Position numbers and translations under genes: made by a program | Shown here: positions 7,499 to 16,871 of the stretch, piece by piece | Layout: every line of letters begins with the position of its first letter | How positions within the stretch are numbered: the first letter of the stretch is position 1 | DNA from: an uncultured Bacteroidales bacterium | GTDB taxonomy: Bacteria; Bacteroidota; Bacteroidia; Bacteroidales; Muribaculaceae | Direction: 5' to 3' | Length of the DNA: 64,000 bases | NCBI GenBank assembly: GCA_946412245.1 | Contig: CAMKGM010000002.1 | Coordinates: 22,717 to 86,716, forward strand | The notes under the pieces: model-generated | Databases searched by the model: none | Seen by the model: the letters and a program-made list of their open reading frames with translations, nothing else | Told to the model about the DNA's origin: nothing

Positions 7499-9262
7499 TT
7501 ACTCGTCTTCGAGCGGGTTCTGGTCGGTTTCGATATTGAGGTTGGGGTTGGCGTCGAACTCGACCTTGGGGATGGTGAGTACCCACATATAGTTTTCGGG
7601 GTTATCGGTGGGTCGGTCAGACAGGCAAAGGTTAAGAGGCCAGCCTTCTTCTTCAGTGCGAACAAAGCCTTGGTGCAAACGTTTGATGTCGAAAACACGT
7701 CCGGCTTCGCCCCAAAGTTCGATTCGACGCTGGAGTATGATTTCTTCGCGCAGCGAACCGGTGAAGACATTGGTGGTGGCACCCAGCGATGTGCCGGTTT
7801 TGCCGCATGTGTAGTTGGGGTCGCGCTTGCTCATGAGCGTGAGCAGGTGCAATGTGGCCTCGCTGTTTTTGCTTTGCATGCACTCAGCCTCGGCCGCTGT
7901 GAGGTACATTTCCTCGACACGCATCCAAACGTAGTCGCCAAAGCAAGTGTCGGGGTTAGAGAAGCGCATTTTGCGCTGGACGTATCCGCAGTCGTAATTT
8001 TGAGTATAGTATGATTCGGTGTCCCACCAAGCCCGGCGTGTGTCGGTGTCGGCCATCTTGTTATAGAGTGCTCGCGTGATGTGTTTTGGCGCGTATTGGC
8101 CATAAGCGCCATACTTGGCTTCGGTGTCCATGTGTCCAAAGAGTCCGGCGTAAAAAGGCAGGAATTGTTCGGGAGTTTCTTCGTTGATGACGGCTCCCCA
8201 CATTACGTTAGGCGCGTTGACATTGTTCAGCCCGTCGAACTCGCCGACAGAGGCAATACGTTTTCCACTGGCGGCAATAGCGGCTTCGGCAGCAGCCTCG
8301 GCAGTAGCCCAGTCTTCCATGACCAGTGCTACGCGAGCCTTGATGCCCAGAAGAGTGGCATAGCTGAAGTGGTTGGGGCTCTGTTGTGTGGTGCCCTGTA
8401 GCAGGGATTGAGCTTGTGCGATATCGTTCAAGATGTAGGCATAGATTTGAGCGACGGTGCTTCGAGGTGCGCCGGTAGACTTGTTGATGTCGAAGAACAG
8501 TCCATCGAAGATGGGTACGCAGGGTTCGTTTTCATGTCCCTTATAAGTGCGTGCGAACCACTGTGAGAGCATGAAGTAGGAATAAGCTCTCAGGGCGTGA
8601 GCCTGGCCGAGGAGGTAGTTCTTTTGCGCGTTGTCGACGGGGGCTTCGGGCATGATTTGAATCAGATAGTTGGCGTTACCGATGAGGGTGTAATAGAAGT
8701 TCCAGAGGTCATAAGGACGCCAAGTGGTGCTGGTGTAACGGTTTTTGACGTTATAAGAGGCATCGTAATAGAACCACCCCGAGCCTTGTGCAGCCATAAT
8801 CATGTCGTCGCCCATGACCTCGGCAGTGAGGTTGTAGGCACTGATGCCGAAGCACTGGTGTGTGTTTCCGGTGGTGGTCCAATGCGCCACTTGCATCGAT
8901 GTGAACACGCGGTTGACAAAGCTGTTGAAAGCCTCTTGCGAGACACCATTACCCAGAATGATGTTGATGAGTTGTGTTACGTCCAAGACGTTGGTATTAC
9001 CATCGCCGTTGATGTCGGCAGTTAAAAAGCCATAAACGCTAGCTGCTTCTGATTGCCCCAGGATGATGTTGATGAGCTGTGTTACGTCCATGACGTTGAC
9101 GTTGCCGTCTTGGTTCACATCGCCAATGTTGCCCATTAAGGCTCTTGACTGTGTTTCGGCCTTGGCCTCGGCGCTGAATCGCGCGGGATTCTGGCCAAAG
9201 CCTGAGAGCGGCATGAGGCAGAGAGCGGCCAGAATAAGTGTGTAGAAAGTTTTGAATTTCAT
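7499..9262 (-). CDS. SusD/RagB-like protein with N-terminal dockerin dyad
   Basis: 587 residues. A signal peptide (MKFKTFYTLILAALCLMPLS) lacks a proper lipobox, although most SusD proteins are lipoproteins. Residues ~45-110 hold two dockerin-type calcium loops, GDVNQDGNVNVMDVTQLINI and ADINGDGNTNVLDVTQLINI. The rest is SusD-like: HALRAYSYFMLSQWFARTY in the TPR-like core, the RVEEMYLTAAEAE helix, and near the C-terminus LREEIILQRRIELWGEAGR. SusD proteins capture glycans or other nutrients at the cell surface with a SusC TonB-dependent transporter, but no SusC gene is present. It is the last gene of a minus-strand group with a symporter and a sugar acetyltransferase (24 bp gap). The dockerin may replace the lipid anchor by docking to a surface cohesin; that is inference. 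Confidence 0.85.
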   Translation of the reverse strand: MKFKTFYTLILAALCLMPLSGFGQNPARFSAEAKAETQSRALMGNIGDVNQDGNVNVMDVTQLINIILGQSEAASVYGFLTADINGDGNTNVLDVTQLINIILGNGVSQEAFNSFVNRVFTSMQVAHWTTTGNTHQCFGISAYNLTAEVMGDDMIMAAQGSGWFYYDASYNVKNRYTSTTWRPYDLWNFYYTLIGNANYLIQIMPEAPVDNAQKNYLLGQAHALRAYSYFMLSQWFARTYKGHENEPCVPIFDGLFFDINKSTGAPRSTVAQIYAYILNDIAQAQSLLQGTTQQSPNHFSYATLLGIKARVALVMEDWATAEAAAEAAIAASGKRIASVGEFDGLNNVNAPNVMWGAVINEETPEQFLPFYAGLFGHMDTEAKYGAYGQYAPKHITRALYNKMADTDTRRAWWDTESYYTQNYDCGYVQRKMRFSNPDTCFGDYVWMRVEEMYLTAAEAECMQSKNSEATLHLLTLMSKRDPNYTCGKTGTSLGATTNVFTGSLREEIILQRRIELWGEAGRVFDIKRLHQGFVRTEEEGWPLNLCLSDRPTDNPENYMWVLTIPKVEFDANPNLNIETDQNPLEDE

Positions 9263-9286
9263 AAGAGATGGAATTTTAAATTATTA

Positions 9287-10552
9287 TTATTGTTGGTTGT
9301 AGTTGCGTTTGATGTTGTTGAGGTTGACGTCTTGTGTGTCGGAGAGACCTTCAAGAATCTCCTCGTCTTGTGGAGTAATGGTTTGCCGCTTGAAGAATTT
9401 GTCGATGATTAGAGCAATGGCACCATCGCCGGTCACATTGCAGGCGGTGCCGAAGCTGTCCATTGTGATGTAGAGTGCAATCATGAGTGCTTGCTGGTCG
9501 GCATTAAAGCCCAGAATGCTTTGCAGCACCCCCAGTGCCGCCATAATGGCCCCGCCGGGCACCCCGGGGGCCGCTACCATCATGATGCCCAGCATCAAGA
9601 TGAAACCGGTGAACATGCCCACATCAAAGGGCATGCCTTGCATGAGCATCAATGCCACGGCGCAGGCGGTAATCTTCATGGCACTGCCCGACAAATGTAT
9701 GGTGGCGCACAGCGGTACCACAAATCCGGCTATGCCGCCGGTCACGCCGTTGTTCTTGCAACTGTTGAGCGTGACGGGAATGGTGGCAGCGCTCGACGAG
9801 GTACCCAGCGCGGTGAAGTAGGCGGGTAGCATTTTCCACAACAGCTTGAACGGGTTGCGGCGTGTAATCATGCCTGCGATAACATACTGAACAATGAGTA
9901 GCACCACGTGCATGGCAAAGATGATGCCTATGATGGAAATGAAGGTCTTCAGAATTTGGTAAGCCTGTCCGCTGTGGCTCATCATCAAGAAGATGCCGAA
10001 GATGTATAGCGGGAGCATCGGTATGATGACCGATGAAATGGTTTTGGCGATGATTTTCTCAAACTCATTGGCCGCCTGTTTCAGTGTTTTCGCACCCAAG
10101 TAGGCAATGCCCAAACCGGTGAGGAAGGCGAAGATGAGTGCCGACATCACATCAATCATGGCCGGGATGTTGATGGTGAAATAGGGTTCCACGCTGGCAG
10201 CTTCGCCTATGGTTGCCACTGAATCAGTGGGCGCGATGAGCGATGGAAAAATGGCGGTGCTGGTGAAATAGGAGAAGAATCCTGATAGCACCGAGTCACC
10301 ATAAGCAATGAGTACGGTGGCGAGTAGCAATCGGCCCGCACTCTTGCCTATGTCGGCAATGGCAGGGGTGACCAGTCCCACGATGATGAGCGGAATCAAG
10401 AATGTGAGCAGGTTGCTGAAGATGCTGTTGAATGTAGCAAAGATGCGCACTGCCCCAAGGGGAAGTAACTGCCCAAACGTAATGCCCAGCACTATGGCGA
10501 TGATAATGCGGGGGAGCAACGGAATCTTGATTTTCTTTAAGATACTTTTCAT
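9287..10552 (-). CDS. Dicarboxylate/amino acid:cation symporter (DAACS family)
   Basis: About 421 residues from the ATG at 10552; a TTG at 10564 overlapping the upstream stop codon is a possible alternative. The sequence is hydrophobic throughout, with the serine-rich ALGTSSSAATIPVTLNSC hairpin, the VPLCATIHLSGSA segment, and MDSFGTACNVTGDGAIALI, corresponding to the DxxRTxxNVxGD region of GltP/GltT carriers. Here the arginine position reads F-G-T-A-C, so the substrate may differ from glutamate or aspartate; neutral amino acids as in SstT are possible. Located in the inner membrane and coupled to Na+ or H+. It follows the acetyltransferase gene directly and precedes the SusD-like gene by 24 bp, suggesting one operon. 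Confidence 0.88.
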   Translation of the reverse strand: MKSILKKIKIPLLPRIIIAIVLGITFGQLLPLGAVRIFATFNSIFSNLLTFLIPLIIVGLVTPAIADIGKSAGRLLLATVLIAYGDSVLSGFFSYFTSTAIFPSLIAPTDSVATIGEAASVEPYFTINIPAMIDVMSALIFAFLTGLGIAYLGAKTLKQAANEFEKIIAKTISSVIIPMLPLYIFGIFLMMSHSGQAYQILKTFISIIGIIFAMHVVLLIVQYVIAGMITRRNPFKLLWKMLPAYFTALGTSSSAATIPVTLNSCKNNGVTGGIAGFVVPLCATIHLSGSAMKITACAVALMLMQGMPFDVGMFTGFILMLGIMMVAAPGVPGGAIMAALGVLQSILGFNADQQALMIALYITMDSFGTACNVTGDGAIALIIDKFFKRQTITPQDEEILEGLSDTQDVNLNNIKRNYNQQ

Positions 10553-10560
10553 GATGTTTT

Positions 10561-11154
10561 TCAAGGTTTAAGGTATTGATATTTCAGTTTGTCGGCCTCG
10601 GTGATGGGGCGAACTACGCGGCAAGGATTGCCTGCAGCCAGCACACCGGCGGGAATGTCATGCACCACAACGCTGCCACCGGCAATAACCGTGTTGTCAC
10701 CAATGGTCACGCCAGGCATCACACACACATTGCCCCCAAACCACACATTGTTGCCCACGGTGATGGGCAGTGAATATTGCAATCCCGCGTTGCGTTGCTC
10801 CACATCAAGCGGATGACCGGCGGTGTAGAAAGCGCAATTCGGGGCTATGAACACGTGGTCGCCAAAGGTAACGCGTGCCTCGTCGAGAATGACCAAATTA
10901 GTGTTGGCAAAAAAATCCTCGCCCACGTGGATATTGAATCCGTAGTCGCAGAAGAAAGGCGGTACCACCTTGCACCGCTCGCCCATAGACCCCAAAATCT
11001 CGCGTAGCATGGCTTGGCGCTCGACGTGCTGACCGGGGCGCAGGCGATTGTAGTCGTAGCACTTGTCGGCAGTAGCGTCAAGCAAGTCCAGCAATTCGCG
11101 GTTGTCGGTGGCATCATAAAGTTTACCCGACATCATTTTCTCGATTTCTGTCAT
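10561..11154 (-). CDS. Sugar O-acetyltransferase, Maa/NodL/LacA-like
   Basis: 197 residues, close to the usual 180-200. The N-terminal EKMMSGKLYDATDNREL matches the maltose acetyltransferase N-domain. The C-terminal part shows left-handed beta-helix hexapeptide repeats (VTFGDHVFIAPNCAFYTAGH, including the catalytic histidine; VMPGVTIGDNTVIAGGSVV) and ends with AAGNPCRVVRPIT. Such cytoplasmic enzymes acetylate sugars with acetyl-CoA; the acceptor is unknown. First gene of the minus-strand group with the symporter and SusD-like genes. A TATTTTTG element on the minus strand at 11189-11196 is a plausible -7 box. Confidence 0.92.
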   Translation of the reverse strand: MTEIEKMMSGKLYDATDNRELLDLLDATADKCYDYNRLRPGQHVERQAMLREILGSMGERCKVVPPFFCDYGFNIHVGEDFFANTNLVILDEARVTFGDHVFIAPNCAFYTAGHPLDVEQRNAGLQYSLPITVGNNVWFGGNVCVMPGVTIGDNTVIAGGSVVVHDIPAGVLAAGNPCRVVRPITEADKLKYQYLKP

Positions 11155-11335
11155 GGGGCGGGATGGTAGTTATGAAACAATTAAAGTACAAAAATATTAA
11201 AAAAAACGCAGAAATAGGTAAGAATTTCGTAATTTCGCAAGTTCAAGCAATAAAAAACGCTACTTTTACGCCGGTGAGGGCAATTTTTGCCCAACTTTTG
11301 CGTTTATTAAATTATAAATAACTATTATTTGAAAT

Positions 11336-11779
11336 ATGAACAAACTCAAAGTGAAAATCGTGAATCGCAGCAACAATCCGCTGCCATCCTATAGCACATC
11401 GCAGAGTGCGGGTATGGACTTGAGAGCAAGTCTCAATGAACCGGTCACGCTGCAACCGCTGGAGCGCCGACTGATTCCCACAGGCGTGTATATTGAGTTG
11501 CCCGTAGGCTACGAATGCCAAATCAGGCCGCGTAGCGGACTCGCACTCAAACGTGGCCTCACCGTGCTCAACACGCCGGGAACCATCGATGCCGACTATC
11601 GTGGCGAGGTGGGCGTGATTCTGGTAAACTTGAACGCTGAGCCTCAGGTGATTGAGAATGGCGAGCGCATTTGCCAAATGGTGGTGGCACGTCACGAGAC
11701 CGTAGAGTGGGAATCCGTTGAAACCCTTGACGAGACCGAGCGCGGTGCCGGCGGTTTTGGCCACACGGGTACTAAATAA
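11336..11779 (+). CDS. dut: Deoxyuridine 5'-triphosphate nucleotidohydrolase (dUTPase)
   Basis: 147 residues, the normal length of trimeric dUTPase. All five motifs are visible: [37 protein letters not shown] (substrate-binding), ERICQMVV and the C-terminal glycine-rich [10 protein letters not shown] that closes over the active site. It hydrolyses dUTP to dUMP and pyrophosphate, keeping uracil out of DNA and feeding thymidylate synthesis. It begins a plus-strand series with a TPR protein (19 bp gap) and a DUF4292 lipoprotein. A small inverted repeat (GGGCAA at 11278-11283, TTGCCC at 11287-11292) lies in the leader. Confidence 0.97.
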   Translation: MNKLKVKIVNRSNNPLPSYSTSQSAGMDLRASLNEPVTLQPLERRLIPTGVYIELPVGYECQIRPRSGLALKRGLTVLNTPGTIDADYRGEVGVILVNLNAEPQVIENGERICQMVVARHETVEWESVETLDETERGAGGFGHTGTK

Positions 11780-11798
11780 TCGCATTCACAGCAACATA

Positions 11799-13556
11799 AT
11801 GAAGACAAAGATGAACTATATGCTCACTTCAAGAATTGTAATCACGGGTTGCTTGTTGCTCGCCGTCCTCTCTATGGCAGCCGGCAAGAAGGGGAGTAGC
11901 CGTGTGACCAATGCCGACCGCCGCAAGGCCGAGTATGTGTTCCTTGAAGCCGAGAACCAAAAACAGCAGGGCAACTCAGCCGCTTTCTACGACCTGACGC
12001 GCTACGCTCACTCGCTTGACCCTGAAAACACCGCAGTTTCCTTCTATTTGGGCTATGGTATGCTCATGATGCATGATGCCAAGAAGTCGCAGGTGACAGA
12101 GGCACTCTCGCTTATGCGACAGCACGTTGATGCTCATCCTAATGACACTTACGAACTCATGGTCTATAGCGACGCTAACATGGCGGTAGGTAAGGTTCAG
12201 GAGGGTTTGCGTGTCATGAAGATATTGGCGCAGAAAAATCCCAATAACCCCGAAATCAAGTTGCGTCTTGCCGACGGCTACATTCGCACGGGCGACTATG
12301 CTAAGGGTATCGCCGTCTATGACACCTTGCAGATGCAGGAAGGGCGCTCGGTGATGCTCTCGGCGCGCAAGGTGATGGCCTATCAGTCGATGAACGACAC
12401 GCTGGGCGCACTCAACGAGATGCGCTCCTTGCTCGCCACAGCTCCACGCAGTGCCGAGTATAACATTGCTATGGCCAACATGATGCACCTGTTCGCTCAG
12501 CCCGACAGTGCCCTCCACTACTTGAACCTGGCACAGGAATATGAACCGGATAATGGCAGCACCTATCTTGCCAAAGCGCAGTACTACAACGAGGTGGGTG
12601 ACTCGGCTAACTATGACAAGCAAATCTATCAGGCGCTCATGAGTAACGACCTGGAGGTGGAAAGCAAACTCCATGTGCTGGTGGGTTACATTCGCAACCA
12701 ACTCATGGCCAATGACTCCACGAATCGTGTGCAGAACCTCTTTCAGGTGATGCTCGACCAGCATCCGCACGAACCTGACATTCGCTCCCTGTACAGCGAA
12801 TATCTTGTGGCGAGGAAAGACTACAAGGGCGCTGCCGAGCAGTTGGAGTATGCCCTGGACCTGGATGCCACCGACGCCAACTCATGGCACCGGCTCATGG
12901 TCATCAATATTATGGGCGAAAACTACCCCAAGGCCATTGAGGCAGCCGAGCGTGCACTGGCCTTGAACCCCGACAGCGTGGAACTCTACCGCTACATAGC
13001 CCCCGCTTATTATCAAATGAAAGAGTATGACCGCGCCATTGCAACCTACGACCGGGCACTCACCGTCATTGACACTACCGACGTGGAACTGCACAGCGAC
13101 CTGCTGGGCGGTAAGGGCGATGTGTATGCCGCTATGGGCGACACCGTTCAGGCGGTAGGTTGCTACGAGCAGGCTCTCAAACTCTATCCCGGCAACACCG
13201 GAATCTTGAATAACTACGCCTACTATCTGGCACAACGCGGCGAGAACCTGGACCGTGCCGAGCGCATGAGTGCCATCACCGTCAAGTCCTCGCCCGGCAA
13301 CGCCACCTTCCTCGACACCTACGCTTGGGTGTTCTTCAAGAAAAAAGACTACAAAATGGCGCTCTTCTACATTGAGTCGGCGCTCAATAACCTGGATTCG
13401 CCCAGTGCCGAGGTGCTGGAACATTATGGCGACATCCTCTTCTTCGACGAACAGACCGACAAGGCGGTGGAGCAGTGGCAAAAGGCGTTGGAACTCGATG
13501 AGTCGAACGAACTGCTTATGCGCAAATTTAACGACAGAACTTACTATGAAGAATAG
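11799..13556 (+). CDS. Tetratricopeptide repeat protein, exported
   Basis: 585 residues from the ATG at 11799; the frame is open earlier but that part runs inside dut. A hydrophobic segment near residues 12-29 serves as a signal sequence or anchor. The remainder is a nearly continuous array of TPR helices, for example NPEIKLRLADGYIRTGDYAK, LYRYIAPAYYQMKEYDRAIA and ILNNYAYYLAQRGENLDRAE. TPR arrays bind proteins; the partner is unknown. The order dut, TPR protein, DUF4292 lipoprotein recurs in Bacteroidales as far as I know, which suggests an envelope role. Confidence 0.9.
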   Translation: MKTKMNYMLTSRIVITGCLLLAVLSMAAGKKGSSRVTNADRRKAEYVFLEAENQKQQGNSAAFYDLTRYAHSLDPENTAVSFYLGYGMLMMHDAKKSQVTEALSLMRQHVDAHPNDTYELMVYSDANMAVGKVQEGLRVMKILAQKNPNNPEIKLRLADGYIRTGDYAKGIAVYDTLQMQEGRSVMLSARKVMAYQSMNDTLGALNEMRSLLATAPRSAEYNIAMANMMHLFAQPDSALHYLNLAQEYEPDNGSTYLAKAQYYNEVGDSANYDKQIYQALMSNDLEVESKLHVLVGYIRNQLMANDSTNRVQNLFQVMLDQHPHEPDIRSLYSEYLVARKDYKGAAEQLEYALDLDATDANSWHRLMVINIMGENYPKAIEAAERALALNPDSVELYRYIAPAYYQMKEYDRAIATYDRALTVIDTTDVELHSDLLGGKGDVYAAMGDTVQAVGCYEQALKLYPGNTGILNNYAYYLAQRGENLDRAERMSAITVKSSPGNATFLDTYAWVFFKKKDYKMALFYIESALNNLDSPSAEVLEHYGDILFFDEQTDKAVEQWQKALELDESNELLMRKFNDRTYYEE

Positions 13557-13572
13557 ACAACACATTCACGCA

Positions 13573-14412
13573 ATGAAGCAATTGGCAATGATTCTCACAG
13601 CCGCTCTCATGCTGGCGGCTTGCGGCTCCAAGAAAGCCGTTGTCGACACCACAACCACAACCAGCAATACAAAACCCGCGCAGGTTGACTATTCAGTGCA
13701 AAAGTCCATGATAGCCAACACGTTTGGCTCCTGGCGCACGCTGCAGACCGGCGGTTCCATAACGGTAGGTGGTGCCAAGAGTCTCTCCTCGTCTATGAGC
13801 ATGAAGATGGAGCGCGGCAAGAGCATTTACATCTCAGTGCGGCCCATGGGCATCATGGAGGTGGCGAAACTGGTCATCAAGGGGGACACCCTGATTGTAG
13901 TCGACAAGATACACAAGCGTTACCTGTGTGAGAATGTGAGTCTGCTCACTAACGGCATTCCGGCCGATGTGAGTACCGTTCAGGACATCTTTTTGGGCCG
14001 AGCATTCATGCTGGGCAAGGGTACCTACAGCAACGCGCTGGCATCCGGTTTTACCTTAAAGATGAATGGCGAAAAGATGGTGCTCGCTCCTGAGCAGCAG
14101 GAAGATGACTTTGACTATGAATTTGTGTTCGACAAGGCCTATAAGATTTTGAGTGCCACCGTCATGCCTGCCGATGCCGGAGGCAAAGACGACAAGTACA
14201 CTGTGAACTACAGCAATGTGAAAACCACCGTGGCCGGCAATGTGCCGCATGCGCTCAAGGTGTCGACAGTTATCAGCGGCGCTCGGGCCACCCTGAGCCT
14301 CGAATTCAAGGATCTCAAGTGGAACGAGTCGGTGAACATCGACACATCGTTGCCCAAGAACTACGAACGCATGAAGGGTAGCAGTCTGCTGAGAATGCTC
14401 GGTTCTAATTAA
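13573..14412 (+). CDS. DUF4292 family lipoprotein
   Basis: 279 residues from the ATG at 13573, which places a clean lipoprotein signal at the N-terminus (MKQLAMILTAALMLAACGSK). An upstream in-frame ATG at 13546 would overlap the TPR gene by 11 bp. The mature part has repeated beta strands (SISVRPMGIMEV-like, LVIKGDTLIVVDKIHKRY, FEFVF-like strands) reminiscent of the LolA/LolB fold, consistent with DUF4292. An outer-membrane-facing lipoprotein role is likely; a lipid or lipoprotein carrier function is only a guess from the fold. Confidence 0.82.
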   Translation: MKQLAMILTAALMLAACGSKKAVVDTTTTTSNTKPAQVDYSVQKSMIANTFGSWRTLQTGGSITVGGAKSLSSSMSMKMERGKSIYISVRPMGIMEVAKLVIKGDTLIVVDKIHKRYLCENVSLLTNGIPADVSTVQDIFLGRAFMLGKGTYSNALASGFTLKMNGEKMVLAPEQQEDDFDYEFVFDKAYKILSATVMPADAGGKDDKYTVNYSNVKTTVAGNVPHALKVSTVISGARATLSLEFKDLKWNESVNIDTSLPKNYERMKGSSLLRMLGSN

Positions 14413-14421
14413 CTCGTAGAT

Positions 14422-15363
14422 ATGATAGAGATTAACCGATATCAGCCGGCCGAATCCTCTTTATGGAACGACTTTGTGGCCCAAAGCCACAATGCCACCT
14501 TCTTGCACGACCGGCGTTTTATGGACTATCACAGCGACCGGTTCAGCGACTGTTCGCTCGTGGCAAAAGACGATGACAAGGTGGTGGCTTTGCTGCCCGC
14601 TAATGCTGTCGGTGACGTGCTTTACTCTCACCGGGGTCTCACTTATGGCGGCTGGCTCACGCAGTGCAAGCACTTCGACGCCACCGTGATGCTGCGCGTG
14701 ATGGATGCCGCCTGTCGCTGGATGCGTGACAACGGGTTCACGCAGTTGGTTTATAAACCCATACCTTATATATATCATTCCTATCCTGCCGATGAAGACC
14801 TCTATGCCCTTTTCCGGCACGGAGCGGTACTGACTGAGAGTAACATCTCCACGGTGATTGACTTGCGCGATGCCCTGCCGTTTGATCGTGGAAACAAGAG
14901 CAATGCCAACCGCGCGCGTCGGCTGGGAATCACCACCGGCGTGACCGATGACTTTGCCACCTATTGGCCGCTGCTTGAGCAGGTGCTTCAGGAGCATCAC
15001 GGCGCGAAACCGGTGCATAGCCTTGAAGAGATAACTTTGCTTCACAACCGATTTCCTGAAAACATCACCCTGCACACGGCAATGCTTCGAGGCGAGTTGC
15101 TGGCGGGTGTGGTGCTGTTCCAAACCGCGACGGTGGCTCACTGCCAGTATATAGCGTCGTCGGCTCAAGGCCGCGAACTTAAGGCACTCGCGCTACTGTT
15201 CAGCGACCTCATTGAGCAGGCGAGAGCGGCAGGCAAGCGATACTTCGACTTCGGAATCTCTAACGAGAACCACGGTCGCTATCTGAACGAGGGTCTCCTG
15301 CAGCAGAAGTCGCGCTTGGGTGGCCGCGGAGTGGTCTATAACACTTATCAGTTGACACTTTAA
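14422..15363 (+). CDS. GNAT/FemAB-like acyltransferase protein
   Basis: 313 residues, soluble, no signal peptide. The layout is that of a tandem GNAT protein of the FemAB or 'acetyltransferase in polysaccharide cluster' type: SLWNDFVAQSHNATFLHDRR at the start, YGGWLTQC and LVYKPIPYIYHSYPADEDLY in the middle, then GELLAGVVLFQT and FDFGISNENHGRYLNEGL near the end. It lies 9 bp after the DUF4292 gene and 2 bp before a flippase gene, so it probably modifies a lipid-linked glycan intermediate that the flippase moves. Acyl donor and acceptor are unknown. Confidence 0.75.
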   Translation: MIEINRYQPAESSLWNDFVAQSHNATFLHDRRFMDYHSDRFSDCSLVAKDDDKVVALLPANAVGDVLYSHRGLTYGGWLTQCKHFDATVMLRVMDAACRWMRDNGFTQLVYKPIPYIYHSYPADEDLYALFRHGAVLTESNISTVIDLRDALPFDRGNKSNANRARRLGITTGVTDDFATYWPLLEQVLQEHHGAKPVHSLEEITLLHNRFPENITLHTAMLRGELLAGVVLFQTATVAHCQYIASSAQGRELKALALLFSDLIEQARAAGKRYFDFGISNENHGRYLNEGLLQQKSRLGGRGVVYNTYQLTL

Positions 15364-15365
15364 TT

Positions 15366-16805
15366 ATGGCAGCCTCCGGCAACAACATCACACAACGGGT
15401 CATGAAGGCCATGGGGCTCTTTGGCGGAGTCCAGGTCGTGGGTGTGATTTGCTCCATCATTCGCACCAAGTTGGTGGCGTTGTGGATGGGCGAAGTGGGA
15501 ATGGGCCTGTTCGGCCTCTTCAATCAAGCGCTGGAGATGATTAACACTGGGACCAATTTGAGCATACGCCAGAGCAGTGTGCGCGACGTGTCGCAGGCGG
15601 TCAGTCAGCACGATGAGCCGCTCATTGGGCGCATTATCACCGTAGTGCGTCGATGGTCGCTGTGGTTGGGGCTTGCCGGTGCCTTGCTCACCATGGCGTT
15701 CGCGCCCTTGCTCAGCAAGGTCACTTTTGGCGACAGCAATCACATTTGGGGCTTTGTCGCGTTGAGCGCGGCGGTGTTGCTCATGGCGTTGACCAATGGC
15801 GAGTATGCCGTGTTTCAGGGGCTGACCAAGTTGCGTCGCCTGGCGCGCGTCACCATGTATGGCACCATCAGCGGTTTAGCAATCTCAGTGCCGCTGTTCT
15901 ATTTCCTGCGACTCGATAGTGTGGTGCCGTCAATTGTGGCTTATGCCGCAAGTTGCGCATTCTTTGCATTCTTGTTCAAGAACAAGGATTATCCTCCCGC
16001 TCGCATCTCGAACCGCGAGACTGTCGCACTGGGCAAGGGTTTCGTGCGTCTGGGCATCTACATGACGCTGGGCAACTTTGTGACCATGCTTGCTGCCTAT
16101 ATTTTCAACGCCTGGCTCAACCTGCGGGCAGGCACCGGCGAGGTGGGTTTCTATCAAGCCGGTTACACGCTGGTCAACAAATACGTCGGTCTGGTGCTGG
16201 CCGCCCTGGCCATGGAGTACTATCCGCGCTTGGCTCGTGTCGCCGGCAGCAAGATGCGTCTCAAGGCTTTTGTTTCGCAAGAGATTAACATCTCCATGAT
16301 GGTGATGATGCCGGTGGTGGCTATGTTCATCTTGCTCCGCACCCAAATTGTGGATTTGCTCTATACTGAAGATTTCCGCGTCGTTGTCACCTTCATTTCA
16401 TTAGGCATGGCGGGCACCGTGCTGCGCACCCTCTCGTGGTGCATCGCCTTTGTATTCCTGGCTAAAGGGGCCGGTAAAATTTACCTTATCACCGAGACGC
16501 TCAGCGCTGTCACAGGCCTTGCCTTGAACATCGTCGGCTACAACCTGTGGGGGCTGACGGGCTTGGGTGCTTCGTATGTAGCATGGTATTTTATTTACAC
16601 GCTAATTGTAGCGGTGGTCTACTACCGCGTGTTTGGCCTCAAGTTGGCTCTAAATTGTTTCCTGCCTATTGCGGCGGCGCTACTGGTGGCGGCTCTCATG
16701 GTGATTTTTATGGAAAGCGGCTGGTGGCTAATAGCGCTGATTGTTACCGCCTTGAGTGTGTTGGTGGCCCTGTGGAGCATCCGTAAAATGTGGAAGCGCC
16801 ACTAA
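15366..16805 (+). CDS. O-antigen/polysaccharide flippase (MOP superfamily)
   Basis: 479 residues with about 12 to 14 membrane segments. The N-terminal QVVGVICSIIRTKLVALWMG and the NLSIRQSSVRDVSQAV loop are typical of WzxE-like O-antigen translocases. Such inner-membrane proteins flip undecaprenyl-diphosphate-linked oligosaccharides to the periplasm. It follows the GNAT-like gene by 2 bp and is the last gene of the series starting at dut. An AT-rich gap with a new promoter separates it from greA. Confidence 0.9.
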   Translation: MAASGNNITQRVMKAMGLFGGVQVVGVICSIIRTKLVALWMGEVGMGLFGLFNQALEMINTGTNLSIRQSSVRDVSQAVSQHDEPLIGRIITVVRRWSLWLGLAGALLTMAFAPLLSKVTFGDSNHIWGFVALSAAVLLMALTNGEYAVFQGLTKLRRLARVTMYGTISGLAISVPLFYFLRLDSVVPSIVAYAASCAFFAFLFKNKDYPPARISNRETVALGKGFVRLGIYMTLGNFVTMLAAYIFNAWLNLRAGTGEVGFYQAGYTLVNKYVGLVLAALAMEYYPRLARVAGSKMRLKAFVSQEINISMMVMMPVVAMFILLRTQIVDLLYTEDFRVVVTFISLGMAGTVLRTLSWCIAFVFLAKGAGKIYLITETLSAVTGLALNIVGYNLWGLTGLGASYVAWYFIYTLIVAVVYYRVFGLKLALNCFLPIAAALLVAALMVIFMESGWWLIALIVTALSVLVALWSIRKMWKRH

Positions 16806-16871
16806 GCGTTAATAAAATTGAAAAAAACACATTTTCAACTCCTAATTCTTTTTGGGAACAAAAATAATGTG

